Assembly (NCBI RefSeq): GCF_009937995.1
Contig: NZ_AP021881.1
Span: forward strand, 1,364,001-1,428,000
Direction of reading: 5' to 3'
Length of the DNA: 64,000 nucleotides
Source of the DNA: Sulfuriferula nivalis
GTDB taxonomy: Bacteria > Pseudomonadota > Gammaproteobacteria > Burkholderiales > Sulfuriferulaceae
The position numbers were made by a program, and so were the translations under genes. This document shows positions 9,416 through 19,788 of this stretch, in pieces; position 1 is the stretch's first letter; each line of letters opens with the position of its first letter. The notes below the pieces were generated by a model. That model made no database searches. It was given only the letters and a program-made list of their open reading frames with translations, and had not been told where the DNA came from.

Positions 9416-11374
9416 CTATTTGAGTTGATCCAAAATCGCAGGGTTTTCCAATGTTGATACGTCTTGGGTAATGGTTTCGCCTTTCGCCAGCGCACGCAAT
9501 AAACGACGCATGATTTTGCCTGAACGGGTTTTAGGTAAATTGTCACCAAAACGAATTTCATCAGGTTTAGCGATAGCACCAATTTCCTGACCTACCCAGT
9601 TGCGCAGGGTGTCAGAAATTTCTTTGGCAGCCGCACCCTGAGGACGTTCGCCTTTGAGTACGACAAAAGCTACGATGGCTTCACCTTTGATGTCGTGGGG
9701 TTTGCCTACAATAGCCGCTTCTGCAACCAGTGGGTGCGACACTAATGCCGATTCGATTTCCATCGTGCCCAAGCGGTGTCCTGAGACATTCAGCACATCG
9801 TCTATGCGTCCCATAATCCAGTAATAGCCATCGGTATCGCGTTGAGCCGAATCACCAGCAAGATAAACTTTGCCACCTAGCTCTTCGGGGAAGTAAGATT
9901 TTTTGTAACGCTCGGGATTATTCCACAGGGTACGTAACAATGATGGGAAAGGGCGCGTGATCACTAAATATCCGCCTTGACCAAAGGGCAGGGAAGCGCC
10001 ATGTTCATCAACCACATCTGCGATGATGCCAGGTATGGGCAGCGTGCACGAACCTGGTTTGGTGGCTACCGCGCCAGGTAAGGGGGCGATCATATTAGAG
10101 CCGGTTTCGGTCTGCCACCAGGTGTCGACTATAGGGCAGCGTGATTGTCCGACTTCCTGGTGGTACCACATCCATGCTTCAGGATTGATGGGCTCTCCCA
10201 CCGAACCTAATAAACGCAGGCTGGAAAGGTCATATTGACGTGGCAATTCACCACCCAATTTGATGAGTGAACGTATCGCGGTAGGTGCTGTATAGAATGT
10301 AGTTACACGGTGATCCTGTATCATTTTCCAGAATCGTCCTGCGTCAGGATACGTTGGTACGCCTTCAAATATGACTTGTGTCATGCCCATCGCTAATGGA
10401 CCGTAAGTCACATAAGTATGTCCTGTTATCCAGCCCACATCTGCGGTGCACCAAAATACATCGGTATCGGCTTTTGCATCAAAAACCATATTCATGGTCA
10501 CGATGGCGCCGAGTAAATAGCCTGCGCTGCTGTGCTGTACACCTTTTGGCGTTCCAGTGGAACCTGATGTGTAGAGGATGAATAATGGGTCTTCAGCATT
10601 CATACGCGCTGGTTCGCAGGTGTTGGGCATGTCTGCGACGCTATCATGCCACCATAAATCGCGTGATTCATGCCAGTTCACTTCTTGTCCTGTGCGCTGA
10701 TAAACGATGACACGGCTAATACATTCGGTTCCGCCTAAAGTCAGCGCTTCGTCTACTGCAGATTTTAAAGATGTCGCCCGACCACCGCGCATCCCGGCAT
10801 CTGCAGTAATCACTAATTTGGCCTGTGCATCAACGATGCGCTCATGTAATGATTTAGCGGAGAAACCACCAAATACCACTGAGTGTATCGCGCCTATACG
10901 TGCGCAGGCCTGCATGGCAATGACGGCCTCTGCGCTCATGGGCATGTAAATGACAACACGGTCACCTTTTGTCACGCCTTGTGCAATCAGGGCGTTGGCA
11001 AATGCGCATACCCTGTCGTGTAATTGCTGGTAACTTATACGAGTTACCAGACCATCATCAGCCTCAAAAATTAATGCGGTTTTGTCCGCTTTGGCAGGTA
11101 GATGGCGGTCTATACAGTTATATGAAACATTCAAATAACCATCATCGAACCAGCGATAGAATGGTGCATTGGTTTCATCGAGTATACGGGTAAATGGTGT
11201 TTCCCAAGATATGTGTTGGCGTGCTAAATCAGCCCAGTAGCCTTCATAGTCTGTCGCGGCTTTTGTGGTTAAAGCTTGATAGGCGGCAATTCCAGATACA
11301 TTTGCCTGGGCTGTAAATTCGCTGCTGGGAGGGAAAGAACGGTTTTCATGTAAAACAGATTCGATGTGTGACAT
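9416..11374 (-). CDS. acs: acetyl-CoA synthetase
   Basis: The 652-residue AMP-forming ligase converts acetate, ATP and CoA into acetyl-CoA. Visible landmarks are the ATP-binding loop [11 protein letters not shown] (about residue 265), the WWQTETG motif and the C-terminal [14 protein letters not shown] segment, whose lysine is the one controlled by acetylation in characterised enzymes. Length is normal. Its neighbour is an acetate-type symporter, which fits acetate uptake and activation, though a terminator separates them. Acetate could also come from acetamide hydrolysis by amiE elsewhere in this window. Confidence 0.97.
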   Translation of the reverse strand: MSHIESVLHENRSFPPSSEFTAQANVSGIAAYQALTTKAATDYEGYWADLARQHISWETPFTRILDETNAPFYRWFDDGYLNVSYNCIDRHLPAKADKTALIFEADDGLVTRISYQQLHDRVCAFANALIAQGVTKGDRVVIYMPMSAEAVIAMQACARIGAIHSVVFGGFSAKSLHERIVDAQAKLVITADAGMRGGRATSLKSAVDEALTLGGTECISRVIVYQRTGQEVNWHESRDLWWHDSVADMPNTCEPARMNAEDPLFILYTSGSTGTPKGVQHSSAGYLLGAIVTMNMVFDAKADTDVFWCTADVGWITGHTYVTYGPLAMGMTQVIFEGVPTYPDAGRFWKMIQDHRVTTFYTAPTAIRSLIKLGGELPRQYDLSSLRLLGSVGEPINPEAWMWYHQEVGQSRCPIVDTWWQTETGSNMIAPLPGAVATKPGSCTLPIPGIIADVVDEHGASLPFGQGGYLVITRPFPSLLRTLWNNPERYKKSYFPEELGGKVYLAGDSAQRDTDGYYWIMGRIDDVLNVSGHRLGTMEIESALVSHPLVAEAAIVGKPHDIKGEAIVAFVVLKGERPQGAAAKEISDTLRNWVGQEIGAIAKPDEIRFGDNLPKTRSGKIMRRLLRALAKGETITQDVSTLENPAILDQLK

Positions 11375-11469
11375 GTAAGGCTCCGTACGGGCTAAATTAA
11401 GGTTTTAGTAATAGGGTATTTTAATCTAAATCGACACAGGTATCAGGATTAGATTGTCGTATAAATGCA

Positions 11470-11505
11470 AAAAATCCTTTGACTTTTAACGGTCAAAGGA
11501 TTTTT
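11470..11505. terminator. rho-independent terminator between acs and the symporter gene
   Basis: A perfect 14-bp stem (AAAAATCCTTTGAC / GTCAAAGGATTTTT) with an 8-base loop has an A-run on one side and a T-run on the other. It lies downstream of the symporter stop on the minus strand and could act in both directions. It separates the symporter from acs. Confidence 0.85.
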
Positions 11506-11526
11506 GATGGACTAAGTAATTAGCAT

Positions 11527-13554
11527 TTAGGCTGCGTGTATTCCAGTATTCTGACGTACATACAGTTCCTCCCACATATCTTCAGCGCGTTGATCACGGT
11601 AGAGTAACGAGCCCAGGATAACCATGAGGAAGCCTAGTGGTATAGAAATCAGACCAGGATTCTTGAGGAGGAAGAATGGTTTTTCTAACCCGACTATGCT
11701 CTTGGTTTGGCCAGCGTACTGTTTAACATCATCCTGCGCTTTTTTGATGTCCTTATTCAGTTTGCCTATTTCTTTTTTAGTTTTGGCAAGCTCTGCTGGA
11801 TCAGTCAATATTGCCAGTGTTGCATTAAGCGTTGCCAGCTTTTCAATAGCACTTGGCTGAGCTGATTTTGCAGGTGTTGCAGGTTTGGCGACTTCACTTT
11901 TAGCGCATACTGCAAACAGTTCGCAAATGAAGCCTTCGCCAGCCTTAGCTGCCACTGCGGGTTTGGCTTCTACAGCGGGTTCGCCTTGCAGCACTTTATT
12001 AGCCCCTTTTATAACTTCTGTCGGGTAGGTCATGTTAGGTGAAACCATGACGAGTGCAATTGCTGCTGTTGCACCTGTAATCATGCCTAATATGACGCCG
12101 CCAGTGTTACAACGTTTCCAGTATAAAGTCAGGAATACTGCAGGCAGATTGCTGGAAGCTGCTACGGCAAATGCCATACCGACAAGATGTGCAACGTTCT
12201 GACCTTTAGCCATAATGCCAATGAAAATAGCGACTATGCCAACGATAACCGAAGCAATTCTCGCTGCATTTACTTGCTCCTTAGGTGTTGCACGGTCACC
12301 ACGGATTACGCCGACATAAATATCATGAGCCATTGCTGAAGCTGATGCCAATACCAGTCCGGCAACGACAGCAACGATAGTTGCGAAAGCGACTGCAGAT
12401 ACGAAGGCAAGGAAAAAGTTACCCATAATGGAATCTGCACCACCACCCAGGTATTGAGCCAGGATAGGCGCGGCCATATTGCCGCCTTTATCTAGTCCGC
12501 TGATATTTGCTGCGCCTACGTGAGTCGCTGCACCCAAACCTAAAAATAACGTAATGACGTAAAAGCCGCCAATAATGGCCATCGCCCAGATTACTGATTT
12601 ACGTGCCTCTTTTGCGTTTGGAACAGTGAAGAATCTCATCAGTATGTGGGGGAGTCCGGCTGTACCTAGTACCAATGCCATACCTAATGATATTTGGTCT
12701 ATCGGGTTCTTGAGGAATAAACCAGGTTCCAGGAAGCGCTGCCCTAATTCTTCAGGAGTCATGCCAACGGCTGCATTGCCTAATAATTTGGCAACCTGTT
12801 TCTGTACACCTTCGTTATGTACTACGCTGTCCAGAAAGGCGGGCAGAGAGAAGCCATAAGGTACCCAGACCAGTACGACTAATACCAGAGATGCAATAAC
12901 CAGCAGAGCAGCTTTAACGATTTGTACCCAGGTCGTTGCTACCATGCCGCCGAATACGACATAGGCCAGCATCAGAATACCTACGCCAATTACTGAGATT
13001 TCGTAATCAATGCCGATCAGCGTTTTGATTAATACACCTCCACCGACCATTTGTGCGGTCAAGTAGAAAATGGATACCGTGATTGTGGAAATGGCTGCGA
13101 CAGTTTTGGTTTTTTTGGGATCGTTGCGGAAAGCCAGAATATCCCCCAGTGTGTACTTACCAATATTGCGGCAAGGTTCGGCGATCACGAGTAACACAGT
13201 AATGTAGGCTACGAGAAAACCTACTGAATACATGAAGCCATCGTAACCATAAAGAGAAATCAGACCAGCTATGCCGAGAAAAGAAGCGGCTGAAAGATAA
13301 TCACCTGCAATTGCCCAGCCATTTTGCATGCCGGAAATGCTGCGTCCTGCTGCATAAAACTCGGATGTCGTATGCGTTTTCTTTGCTGCCCAGTATGTAA
13401 TACCAACGGTTAGCGCAATAATTACACTAAATACGCCAAACGTCATGAATTTGTATTCGTCGGCTACAGCCCCTTCGCCCGCCCAGCTGGTCGAGCTCAA
13501 CGTTGCTAACGCAGCCATAGCGAGCCATGTTTTGAGATGGTTAGTCATGTGCAT
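11527..13554 (-). CDS. actP: sodium:solute symporter, acetate (ActP)-like, with extra hydrophilic insert
   Basis: This 675-residue SSS-family transporter has an N-terminal hydrophobic leader and about 13 membrane segments; the FYAAGRSISGMQNGWAIAGD region is typical of cation/acetate symporters. E. coli ActP is about 549 residues. The extra length is mainly a block of about 110-120 residues between late helices, rich in Ala, Lys and Pro, with a likely coiled-coil part (TKKEIGKLNKDIKKAQDD). It is co-transcribed with the small DUF485 gene 2 bp upstream, as ActP is with YjcH. Acetate as substrate follows from acs nearby and family membership. Confidence 0.85.
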   Translation of the reverse strand: MHMTNHLKTWLAMAALATLSSTSWAGEGAVADEYKFMTFGVFSVIIALTVGITYWAAKKTHTTSEFYAAGRSISGMQNGWAIAGDYLSAASFLGIAGLISLYGYDGFMYSVGFLVAYITVLLVIAEPCRNIGKYTLGDILAFRNDPKKTKTVAAISTITVSIFYLTAQMVGGGVLIKTLIGIDYEISVIGVGILMLAYVVFGGMVATTWVQIVKAALLVIASLVLVVLVWVPYGFSLPAFLDSVVHNEGVQKQVAKLLGNAAVGMTPEELGQRFLEPGLFLKNPIDQISLGMALVLGTAGLPHILMRFFTVPNAKEARKSVIWAMAIIGGFYVITLFLGLGAATHVGAANISGLDKGGNMAAPILAQYLGGGADSIMGNFFLAFVSAVAFATIVAVVAGLVLASASAMAHDIYVGVIRGDRATPKEQVNAARIASVIVGIVAIFIGIMAKGQNVAHLVGMAFAVAASSNLPAVFLTLYWKRCNTGGVILGMITGATAAIALVMVSPNMTYPTEVIKGANKVLQGEPAVEAKPAVAAKAGEGFICELFAVCAKSEVAKPATPAKSAQPSAIEKLATLNATLAILTDPAELAKTKKEIGKLNKDIKKAQDDVKQYAGQTKSIVGLEKPFFLLKNPGLISIPLGFLMVILGSLLYRDQRAEDMWEELYVRQNTGIHAA

Positions 13555-13556
13555 GA

Positions 13557-13877
13557 TCAGGATCCTATGTTATGTGCGTCATTAATGATTTCTTGAGCCA
13601 TGCTGTCGAATTCAGCATTTGCGCGGCGTGAATAAATCACAGCAATAAACCATGCGACCACAAATTCAGAGAGTGCGAAGAGTATGCCAATATTGACGGG
13701 ACCCCATACTTTAATTTTGAAAATATCAGTGAAATAAGCCGCACCGATGGGTAACAGGAAATAATAGATGATGGAAAAAACCATCAGTCCCCATAAGAAA
13801 AATGTTTTTTTGCGGTGCAGGGCTTGGAAACGCGGATCAGCATCAATTGCGCGCCAGTTCATAACAGGTGTAGTCAT
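13557..13877 (-). CDS. yjcH: DUF485 membrane protein, partner of the symporter
   Basis: The 106-residue protein has two strong transmembrane segments (about residues 26-50 and 60-85), each followed by charged residues, as in YjcH/DUF485 proteins that are co-encoded with ActP-type symporters. The GNINVGL-like motif appears here as GPVNIGILFALSEF. It is the first gene of the two-gene unit. Its exact role in transport is not established. Confidence 0.85.
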   Translation of the reverse strand: MTTPVMNWRAIDADPRFQALHRKKTFFLWGLMVFSIIYYFLLPIGAAYFTDIFKIKVWGPVNIGILFALSEFVVAWFIAVIYSRRANAEFDSMAQEIINDAHNIGS

Positions 13878-14016
13878 AGTGACTCCTTTAATAAGTATTA
13901 GTTACGTGCAATGAATGGTGATGCTATGTAATTGTTTTTGTGATTCTTATACGACACGTGCGCCCCAAATATTGGGTGCCGTGTCTTTTATGATGAGCAT
14001 TGTATAGTGGATTTTG

Positions 14017-14631
14017 TCATGACATGTTTTTTTTTGTGATACTGCGTTGCCACCAGATGTATACAGTCACAATAATGATGACGGCAACGACCAGACCAAT
14101 AATCAGTATGTGTAAGTATTCATTAATTAAACTGAGGTTGTTGCCGATGAAATAACCGATAAGGGTCAGGGTGCTTGCCCAAATACCTGCACCCAGTATG
14201 GTGTACATGGCAAATGCAGCAGGGTTCATGTGGGCAAGCCCTGCTGGCAGGGAAATCAGGTGGCGTATGCCGGGAATCAGGCGTCCTGTGAAAGTGGATA
14301 TCTTCCCATGGCGGGCAAAAAACTCATCGGTTTTATGAAGTAGTGGCTGACGTACGAAAAAATATTTCCCCCAGCGTTCTAAAAATGGACGGCCAACCCA
14401 TAGTGCAAATGCGTAGTTTATTGATGCGCCGACCAGGCTGCCAGTGGTGGCGGATAATATAACCAGCGCCAGGTTCATTTTGCCTTGGTATGCCAGGTAT
14501 CCTGCAGGAATAACAACCAGTTCTGAGGGGATGGGCAGTACCGTTGATTCTAGTGCCATGAGGATGAATATGCCCGCGTAGCCCCAGCTGTGTACGGTGG
14601 TAAGTAGCCAGTTAATAAATTCATGTAGCAT
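14017..14631 (-). CDS. DedA-family membrane protein
   Basis: The 204-residue polytopic inner-membrane protein belongs to the DedA/SNARE-associated (VTT) family. Typical segments are ALESTVLPIPSELVVIPAGYLA near the start and GRLIPGIRHLISLPAGLAHM in the middle; some relatives act as lipid flippases or support proton-motive force. I place the start at 14631 because AAGGA lies about 7 bases before this ATG; a start at 14664 would overlap mtaD by 25 bp. The gene follows mtaD with an 8-bp gap. Confidence 0.88.
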   Translation of the reverse strand: MLHEFINWLLTTVHSWGYAGIFILMALESTVLPIPSELVVIPAGYLAYQGKMNLALVILSATTGSLVGASINYAFALWVGRPFLERWGKYFFVRQPLLHKTDEFFARHGKISTFTGRLIPGIRHLISLPAGLAHMNPAAFAMYTILGAGIWASTLTLIGYFIGNNLSLINEYLHILIIGLVVAVIIIVTVYIWWQRSITKKNMS

Positions 14632-14639
14632 GCTATTCC

Positions 14640-15962
14640 TTAAGCAGTAATGCGGTTTTGCCATACTCTGGCGGTCATTTTGAGTGTGCGTTCATCAAGC
14701 TGAGTGTATTGATGATTATCAATTAACAGCTTGCCATTAATCCAGACATGGCTTACTTGATCTCGCCCTGCACTATAAACCAGCGCAGAGGCAGGGTCAA
14801 AAGTAGGCAGGGTATTGATTTGAGCTAAATCAACAGCAATGAGGTCGGCATATTTGCCTGGAATGAGTGAGCCGATTTTTTCATCAAGCGCTAATGCACG
14901 TGCGCCATTGATGGTTGCCATTTGCAATGCCTGGTGTGCAGGTATTGCTGAAGCGTCCTGTGCCACACCTTTAGCCAGTAACGCTGCCAGACGCATTTCG
15001 CTGAACATGTCGAGTTTGTTATTGCTGGCGGCGCCATCTGTGCCTATGCCAATATTCAAGCCATACTCAGCCATAGTTGCGACGGGAGTGAAACCACTGG
15101 CGAGTTTAAGGTTGGATGCCGGGCAGTGCGCAATATGGCAGCCATGTTGCGCGAGTAATGCGATTTCCTCTGTGTTCATGTGTACCGCATGCACTGCAAT
15201 CAGGCCAGGGCTGGTTAAACCTAGGTCATGTAAGCGGGCTAGGGGACGTTGTTTATATTGTGTCAGACTTTGAGTAATTTCATCTGTGGTTTCGTGCAAA
15301 TGGATATGTATAGGTAAATCAAGTTGGTTAGACAAGATGTTGATTTTGGCGAAGGTGTCGTCGCTGACGGTGTAGGGTGCGTGCGGGGCGAGGGTAAAGT
15401 TTAACAGTGGCTCGTGCTGCCAGCGATCGCGCATAGCGCAGCCCTTGGCTAGATAGTCATCTGGATCGGTGGCGTAGGCAGTTGGGAACTCTATAACCAC
15501 CATGCCCATGGCCGCGCGTATGCCTGTGTCGACTGCAGCTTCCGCAACCGCTTCAGGAAAGAAATACATGTCGTTAAAGCAGGTTGTTCCACCCTTGAGC
15601 ATCTCTGCACATGCCAGTCGTGCACCATCGCGTACAAATTCGGTAGAAACATGGCGTGCTTCGGCTGGCCAGATGTGTCCTTTTAGCCATTCCATTAACG
15701 GCAAATCATCTGCATAACCACGCAGTAAGGTCATCGCTGCATGTGTATGTAAATTGACCAGGCCAGGCATGAGTACGTGGTCAGTAAGTTGATGGTAATT
15801 ATCCGCAATAAAGTGTTGTCGGGCTTCGCTTGTTGGGAGGATGGCAACTATGCGTTCACCATCAATTGCAATGCTGTGGTCGTGTAAAACAGTGTTGACT
15901 GGTTCTATCGGGATAATCCAGCGTGCGGAGATTAATGTGTCAATGACGGTTGGGGTAGGCAT
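14640..15962 (-). CDS. mtaD: 5-methylthioadenosine/S-adenosylhomocysteine deaminase (TRZ/ATZ family)
   Basis: The 440-residue metal-dependent amidohydrolase carries the metal-binding motif NLHTHAAMTLLRG, the later HAPYTVSD and HLHET histidines, and the final aspartate in IGTDGAASNNKLD. The overall pattern matches TRZ/ATZ enzymes annotated as MTA/SAH deaminases, which act in nucleoside salvage. Many members have other amino-heterocycle substrates, so the exact reaction is less certain than the family. It is divergent from gyrA. Confidence 0.88.
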   Translation of the reverse strand: MPTPTVIDTLISARWIIPIEPVNTVLHDHSIAIDGERIVAILPTSEARQHFIADNYHQLTDHVLMPGLVNLHTHAAMTLLRGYADDLPLMEWLKGHIWPAEARHVSTEFVRDGARLACAEMLKGGTTCFNDMYFFPEAVAEAAVDTGIRAAMGMVVIEFPTAYATDPDDYLAKGCAMRDRWQHEPLLNFTLAPHAPYTVSDDTFAKINILSNQLDLPIHIHLHETTDEITQSLTQYKQRPLARLHDLGLTSPGLIAVHAVHMNTEEIALLAQHGCHIAHCPASNLKLASGFTPVATMAEYGLNIGIGTDGAASNNKLDMFSEMRLAALLAKGVAQDASAIPAHQALQMATINGARALALDEKIGSLIPGKYADLIAVDLAQINTLPTFDPASALVYSAGRDQVSHVWINGKLLIDNHQYTQLDERTLKMTARVWQNRITA

Positions 15963-16096
15963 AGTTCAGTGATATAGGTGAGATGACCCCACTATAATTG
16001 ACGTTAACACCAGCGACAAGTACTCAGATGTTTCAATGCCCCCCTTGGCCGTGCTAGAATCACAGGATTATTCGTTCCTATAAAAATCATTACGCA

Positions 16097-18688
16097 ATGG
16101 AATCATTCGCTAAAGAAACGCTACCCGTCAGTCTAGAAGATGAAATGCGCCGTTCCTACCTTGATTACGCGATGAGCGTGATTGTAGGACGTGCCTTACC
16201 TGATGTTCGTGATGGTTTGAAACCTGTGCATAGGCGTGTGTTATTCGCCATGCACGAGTTGTCTAACGATTGGAATAAAGCTTATAAAAAATCGGCGCGT
16301 ATCGTCGGTGACGTAATCGGTAAATATCACCCGCATGGTGATACGGCTGTGTATGACACCATCGTTCGTATGGCGCAGGATTTCTCTTTGCGTTATCCGT
16401 TGGTCGACGGTCAGGGTAACTTTGGTTCGGTGGACGGTGATAATGCGGCAGCGATGCGTTATACCGAAATCCGTATGTCCAAGATCGCGCATGAGTTGCT
16501 GGCGGATCTGGATAAAGAAACGGTAGATTTCGGCCCTAACTATGATGGTTCAGAACACGAACCGCTGATATTCCCTGCGAAAATTCCGAATCTGTTGATT
16601 AATGGTTCGTCAGGTATTGCTGTGGGTATGGCAACGAATATTCCGCCGCATAATTTAACTGATGTATGTGACGCATGTTTAACATTGCTGCATGAACCAG
16701 AAACAGACATTGAGGCTTTAATTGATATCGTTAAAGCGCCTGATTTCCCTACCGCAGGGATAATCTATGGTCTGACTGGCGTGCGTGATGGTTATCGTAC
16801 TGGTCGTGGCCGGGTGGTAATCCGCTCACGTACTCACTTTGAAGATATGGATAAGCAGGGTAATCGTCAGGCGATTATTGTTGATGAGCTGCCATACCAA
16901 GTTAATAAAGCTAATTTGCTGATTAAAATCGGTGAATTGGTGCGCGAGAAAAAAATCGAAGGTATTTCTGATCTGCGTGATGAGTCCGATAAATCGGGCA
17001 TGCGTATGGTCATCGAGCTTAAACGCGGTGAAGTTGCTGAGGTGGTGTTAAATAACCTCTACAAACAGACTCAGCTGCAAGACAGCTTTGGTATGAACAT
17101 GGTGGCCTTGGTAGATAACCAGCCACGTTTGCTCAACCTTAAACAAATGCTGTCTGCTTTCTTGCGTCATCGTCGTGAAGTGGTGACGCGCCGTACTGTA
17201 TTTGAGCTGAAGAAAGCCCGTGAACGTGGCCATATTTTAGAAGGTCTGGCGGTTGCATTATCTAACGTGGATGACATCATCGCGTTGATTAAAGCTGCAC
17301 CTACACCAGCAGTGGCGAAAGAAAGTCTGATGGGTCAGACTTGGCGTTCACAGTTGGTTGAGGAAATGTTATCACGTGCGGTAGCCGATGCCAATGCATT
17401 CCGTCCTGAAGGTTTGGCTGTAGAGTTTGGTTTCTCGGAATCTGGTTATCGTTTGTCCGATGCGCAAGCGCAAGCAATATTGGAACTGCGTCTGCAACGC
17501 TTGACTGGGCTGGAACAAGATAAAATCCTTAATGAATACAAGGAAGTGGTCGCCAAAATTGCTGATTTGCTGGATATTCTGGCACGTCCAGAGCGAGTGA
17601 CGGCGATTATCAACGACGAAATTAATTTGGTGAAACAGCAGTTTGGCGACAAGCGTCGTTCTGAAATCGTAGCATTCGCTCAAGATTTGAGCCGTGAAGA
17701 TTTGATCACACCACAGGACATGGTGGTGACTTTATCTCACGGTGGCTATATGAAGTCACAACCACTGGATGATTACCGTGCACAAAAACGCGGTGGTCGC
17801 GGCAAATCTGCAGCGCCGACTAAAGATGATGACTTTATTGAACGTCTGTTTATCGCAAATAGCCATGATTACATCTTGTGCTTCTCTAACTTTGGCCGTG
17901 TGTATTGGGTTAAAGTTTATGAAGTGCCACAAGGTAGCCGTATTTCACGTGGCAAGCCGATAGTGAACTTGCTGTCGATGTCAGAAGGTGAAAAGATTAA
18001 CGCTATCTTGCCAGTTAAAGCGTTCGTTGATAATCGTTACATCTTTATGGCGACGGCGCATGGTGTAGTGAAGAAAACAGCATTGTCCGAATTCGGTAAT
18101 CCACGTCGTGCTGGTATTATTGCTGTAGGTCTGGACGAAGGTGATTATCTGGTTGGTGTAGATATTACTGAGGGTGATCATGATGTGATGCTGTTCTCTG
18201 ATGGCGGTAAAGCGGTACGCTTTGATGAGAACGATGTGCGCGCTATGGGTCGTGGTGCTCGCGGTGTACGCGGTATGAAGCTGGCACCAGGACAAAAAGT
18301 CATTTCTCTGTTGGTTGCCGCGAATGAACAACAGTCTGTATTGACAGCTACTGAGAATGGTTATGGCAAGCGTACCAATATCGCCGAATACACGCGTCAT
18401 GGTCGAGGTACACAAGGGATGATTGCAATACAAACCACTAAGCGTAATGGCCGTGTGGTGGCTGCAACCCTGGTTGAACCAGATGATGAAATCATGCTGA
18501 TTACAGATGGTGGTGTGCTGATACGTACTCGTGTTAAAGAAATGCGTGAGATGGGTCGTGCAACTCAAGGCGTAACCTTGATTAACCTCGATGACGATCA
18601 GAAACTCATAGGCGTAGAGCGCGTAATGGAACGTGAAGATGATGATGCGTTACCAGAAGTTAGTCCTAATGGTCAGCTAGATTTGTAA
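16097..18688 (+). CDS. gyrA: DNA gyrase subunit A
   Basis: The 863-residue subunit of the type II topoisomerase cuts and rejoins DNA to introduce negative supercoils. The catalytic tyrosine is in [12 protein letters not shown] near residue 120. The quinolone-resistance region reads [17 protein letters not shown], so the position equivalent to E. coli Ser83 is Thr and Asp87 is retained; Thr here is natural in several bacteria. C-terminal beta-pinwheel repeats, including a GQRGRG-related box ([12 protein letters not shown]), follow. It starts the plus-strand gyrA-serC-pheA-hisC series. No strong Shine-Dalgarno sequence is visible. Confidence 0.98.
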   Translation: MESFAKETLPVSLEDEMRRSYLDYAMSVIVGRALPDVRDGLKPVHRRVLFAMHELSNDWNKAYKKSARIVGDVIGKYHPHGDTAVYDTIVRMAQDFSLRYPLVDGQGNFGSVDGDNAAAMRYTEIRMSKIAHELLADLDKETVDFGPNYDGSEHEPLIFPAKIPNLLINGSSGIAVGMATNIPPHNLTDVCDACLTLLHEPETDIEALIDIVKAPDFPTAGIIYGLTGVRDGYRTGRGRVVIRSRTHFEDMDKQGNRQAIIVDELPYQVNKANLLIKIGELVREKKIEGISDLRDESDKSGMRMVIELKRGEVAEVVLNNLYKQTQLQDSFGMNMVALVDNQPRLLNLKQMLSAFLRHRREVVTRRTVFELKKARERGHILEGLAVALSNVDDIIALIKAAPTPAVAKESLMGQTWRSQLVEEMLSRAVADANAFRPEGLAVEFGFSESGYRLSDAQAQAILELRLQRLTGLEQDKILNEYKEVVAKIADLLDILARPERVTAIINDEINLVKQQFGDKRRSEIVAFAQDLSREDLITPQDMVVTLSHGGYMKSQPLDDYRAQKRGGRGKSAAPTKDDDFIERLFIANSHDYILCFSNFGRVYWVKVYEVPQGSRISRGKPIVNLLSMSEGEKINAILPVKAFVDNRYIFMATAHGVVKKTALSEFGNPRRAGIIAVGLDEGDYLVGVDITEGDHDVMLFSDGGKAVRFDENDVRAMGRGARGVRGMKLAPGQKVISLLVAANEQQSVLTATENGYGKRTNIAEYTRHGRGTQGMIAIQTTKRNGRVVAATLVEPDDEIMLITDGGVLIRTRVKEMREMGRATQGVTLINLDDDQKLIGVERVMEREDDDALPEVSPNGQLDL

Positions 18689-18704
18689 TAGTCAGAGAGG
18701 CATG

Positions 18705-19787
18705 ATGAGCACGATTTATAATTTCAGCGCAGGTCCAGCCGTATTGCCAAAATCTGTGCTGGAACAGGCACGGGATGAAATGGTGGATTGGCATGGCACC
18801 GGCATGTCCATTATGGAGATGAGTCATCGTGGTAAAGACTTTACTGCGATAGCGCATCAAGCTGAAGCTGATTTGCGTGAGCTATTAGCGATACCTGAGA
18901 ATTATAAAGTGCTGTTTTTGCAAGGGGGAGCAACGGCGCAATTCGCCATGGTTCCCATGAATTTGTTGCGCGGCAAAGCTGGCGCAGATTATATCGACAC
19001 GGGCATATGGTCGGATAAAGCGATCAAGGAAGCGCGGCGTTATGCGCAGGTTAATGTAGCCGCGAGTAGTGCCGATCACGCTTATACCTATGCGCCTGGA
19101 CAAACTGCCTGGCAACTTGATAGCAATGCCGCGTATGTGCATTACACGCCGAATGAAACCATAGGTGGGGTGGAGTTTCACTGGACACCTGAAGTAGGTA
19201 ATGTGCCATTAGTTGCTGATATGTCGTCCAACGTTTTATCCAAGCCGATTGATGTTAGTCGTTTTGGAGTGATATATGCTGGTGCTCAAAAAAACATAGG
19301 CCCAGCAGGGCTGACAATTGCCATAGTACGTGAAGATTTGATGGGCGAGGCGATGCCACGTACACCGACTTTATATGATTATAAAGTGCAGGCTGATAAT
19401 GGCTCGATGTATAACACGCCACCTACATATGCAATTTACATAGCTGGTTTGGTGTTTCAGTTGTTGAAACGCGAGGGCGGTCTGGCGGCAATGGAACAAC
19501 GCAATATTGCTAAAGCCAAGTTGCTATATGATTATCTGGATGCCAGCGATTTTTATCATAATCCTGTTGCCCCTGAAAATCGTTCACGCATGAATGTGCC
19601 GTTTACCTTAAGTAATCCCGCATTGGATGCGGCTTTCCTGCAAGGTGCGCAACAGCAGGGTTTGTTGCAGTTGAAAGGACATGCGTTAGTGGGTGGAATG
19701 CGTGCGTCTATTTACAATGCAATGCCGTTGGAAGGTGTACAAGCATTAGTTAATTACATGCAAGACTTTGTGAAAAAGCAGGGCTGA
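18705..19787 (+). CDS. serC: phosphoserine aminotransferase
   Basis: The 360-residue class V PLP enzyme converts 3-phosphohydroxypyruvate to phosphoserine in serine synthesis and also serves pyridoxine synthesis. The PLP lysine is in YAGAQKNIGPAG, and the N-terminal NFSAGPAVLP is diagnostic. There are two adjacent ATGs (18702 and 18705); AGAGAGG at 18694-18700 favours the second. It follows gyrA by 16 bp and precedes pheA by 1 bp. Confidence 0.96.
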   Translation: MSTIYNFSAGPAVLPKSVLEQARDEMVDWHGTGMSIMEMSHRGKDFTAIAHQAEADLRELLAIPENYKVLFLQGGATAQFAMVPMNLLRGKAGADYIDTGIWSDKAIKEARRYAQVNVAASSADHAYTYAPGQTAWQLDSNAAYVHYTPNETIGGVEFHWTPEVGNVPLVADMSSNVLSKPIDVSRFGVIYAGAQKNIGPAGLTIAIVREDLMGEAMPRTPTLYDYKVQADNGSMYNTPPTYAIYIAGLVFQLLKREGGLAAMEQRNIAKAKLLYDYLDASDFYHNPVAPENRSRMNVPFTLSNPALDAAFLQGAQQQGLLQLKGHALVGGMRASIYNAMPLEGVQALVNYMQDFVKKQG

Positions 19788-19788
19788 G

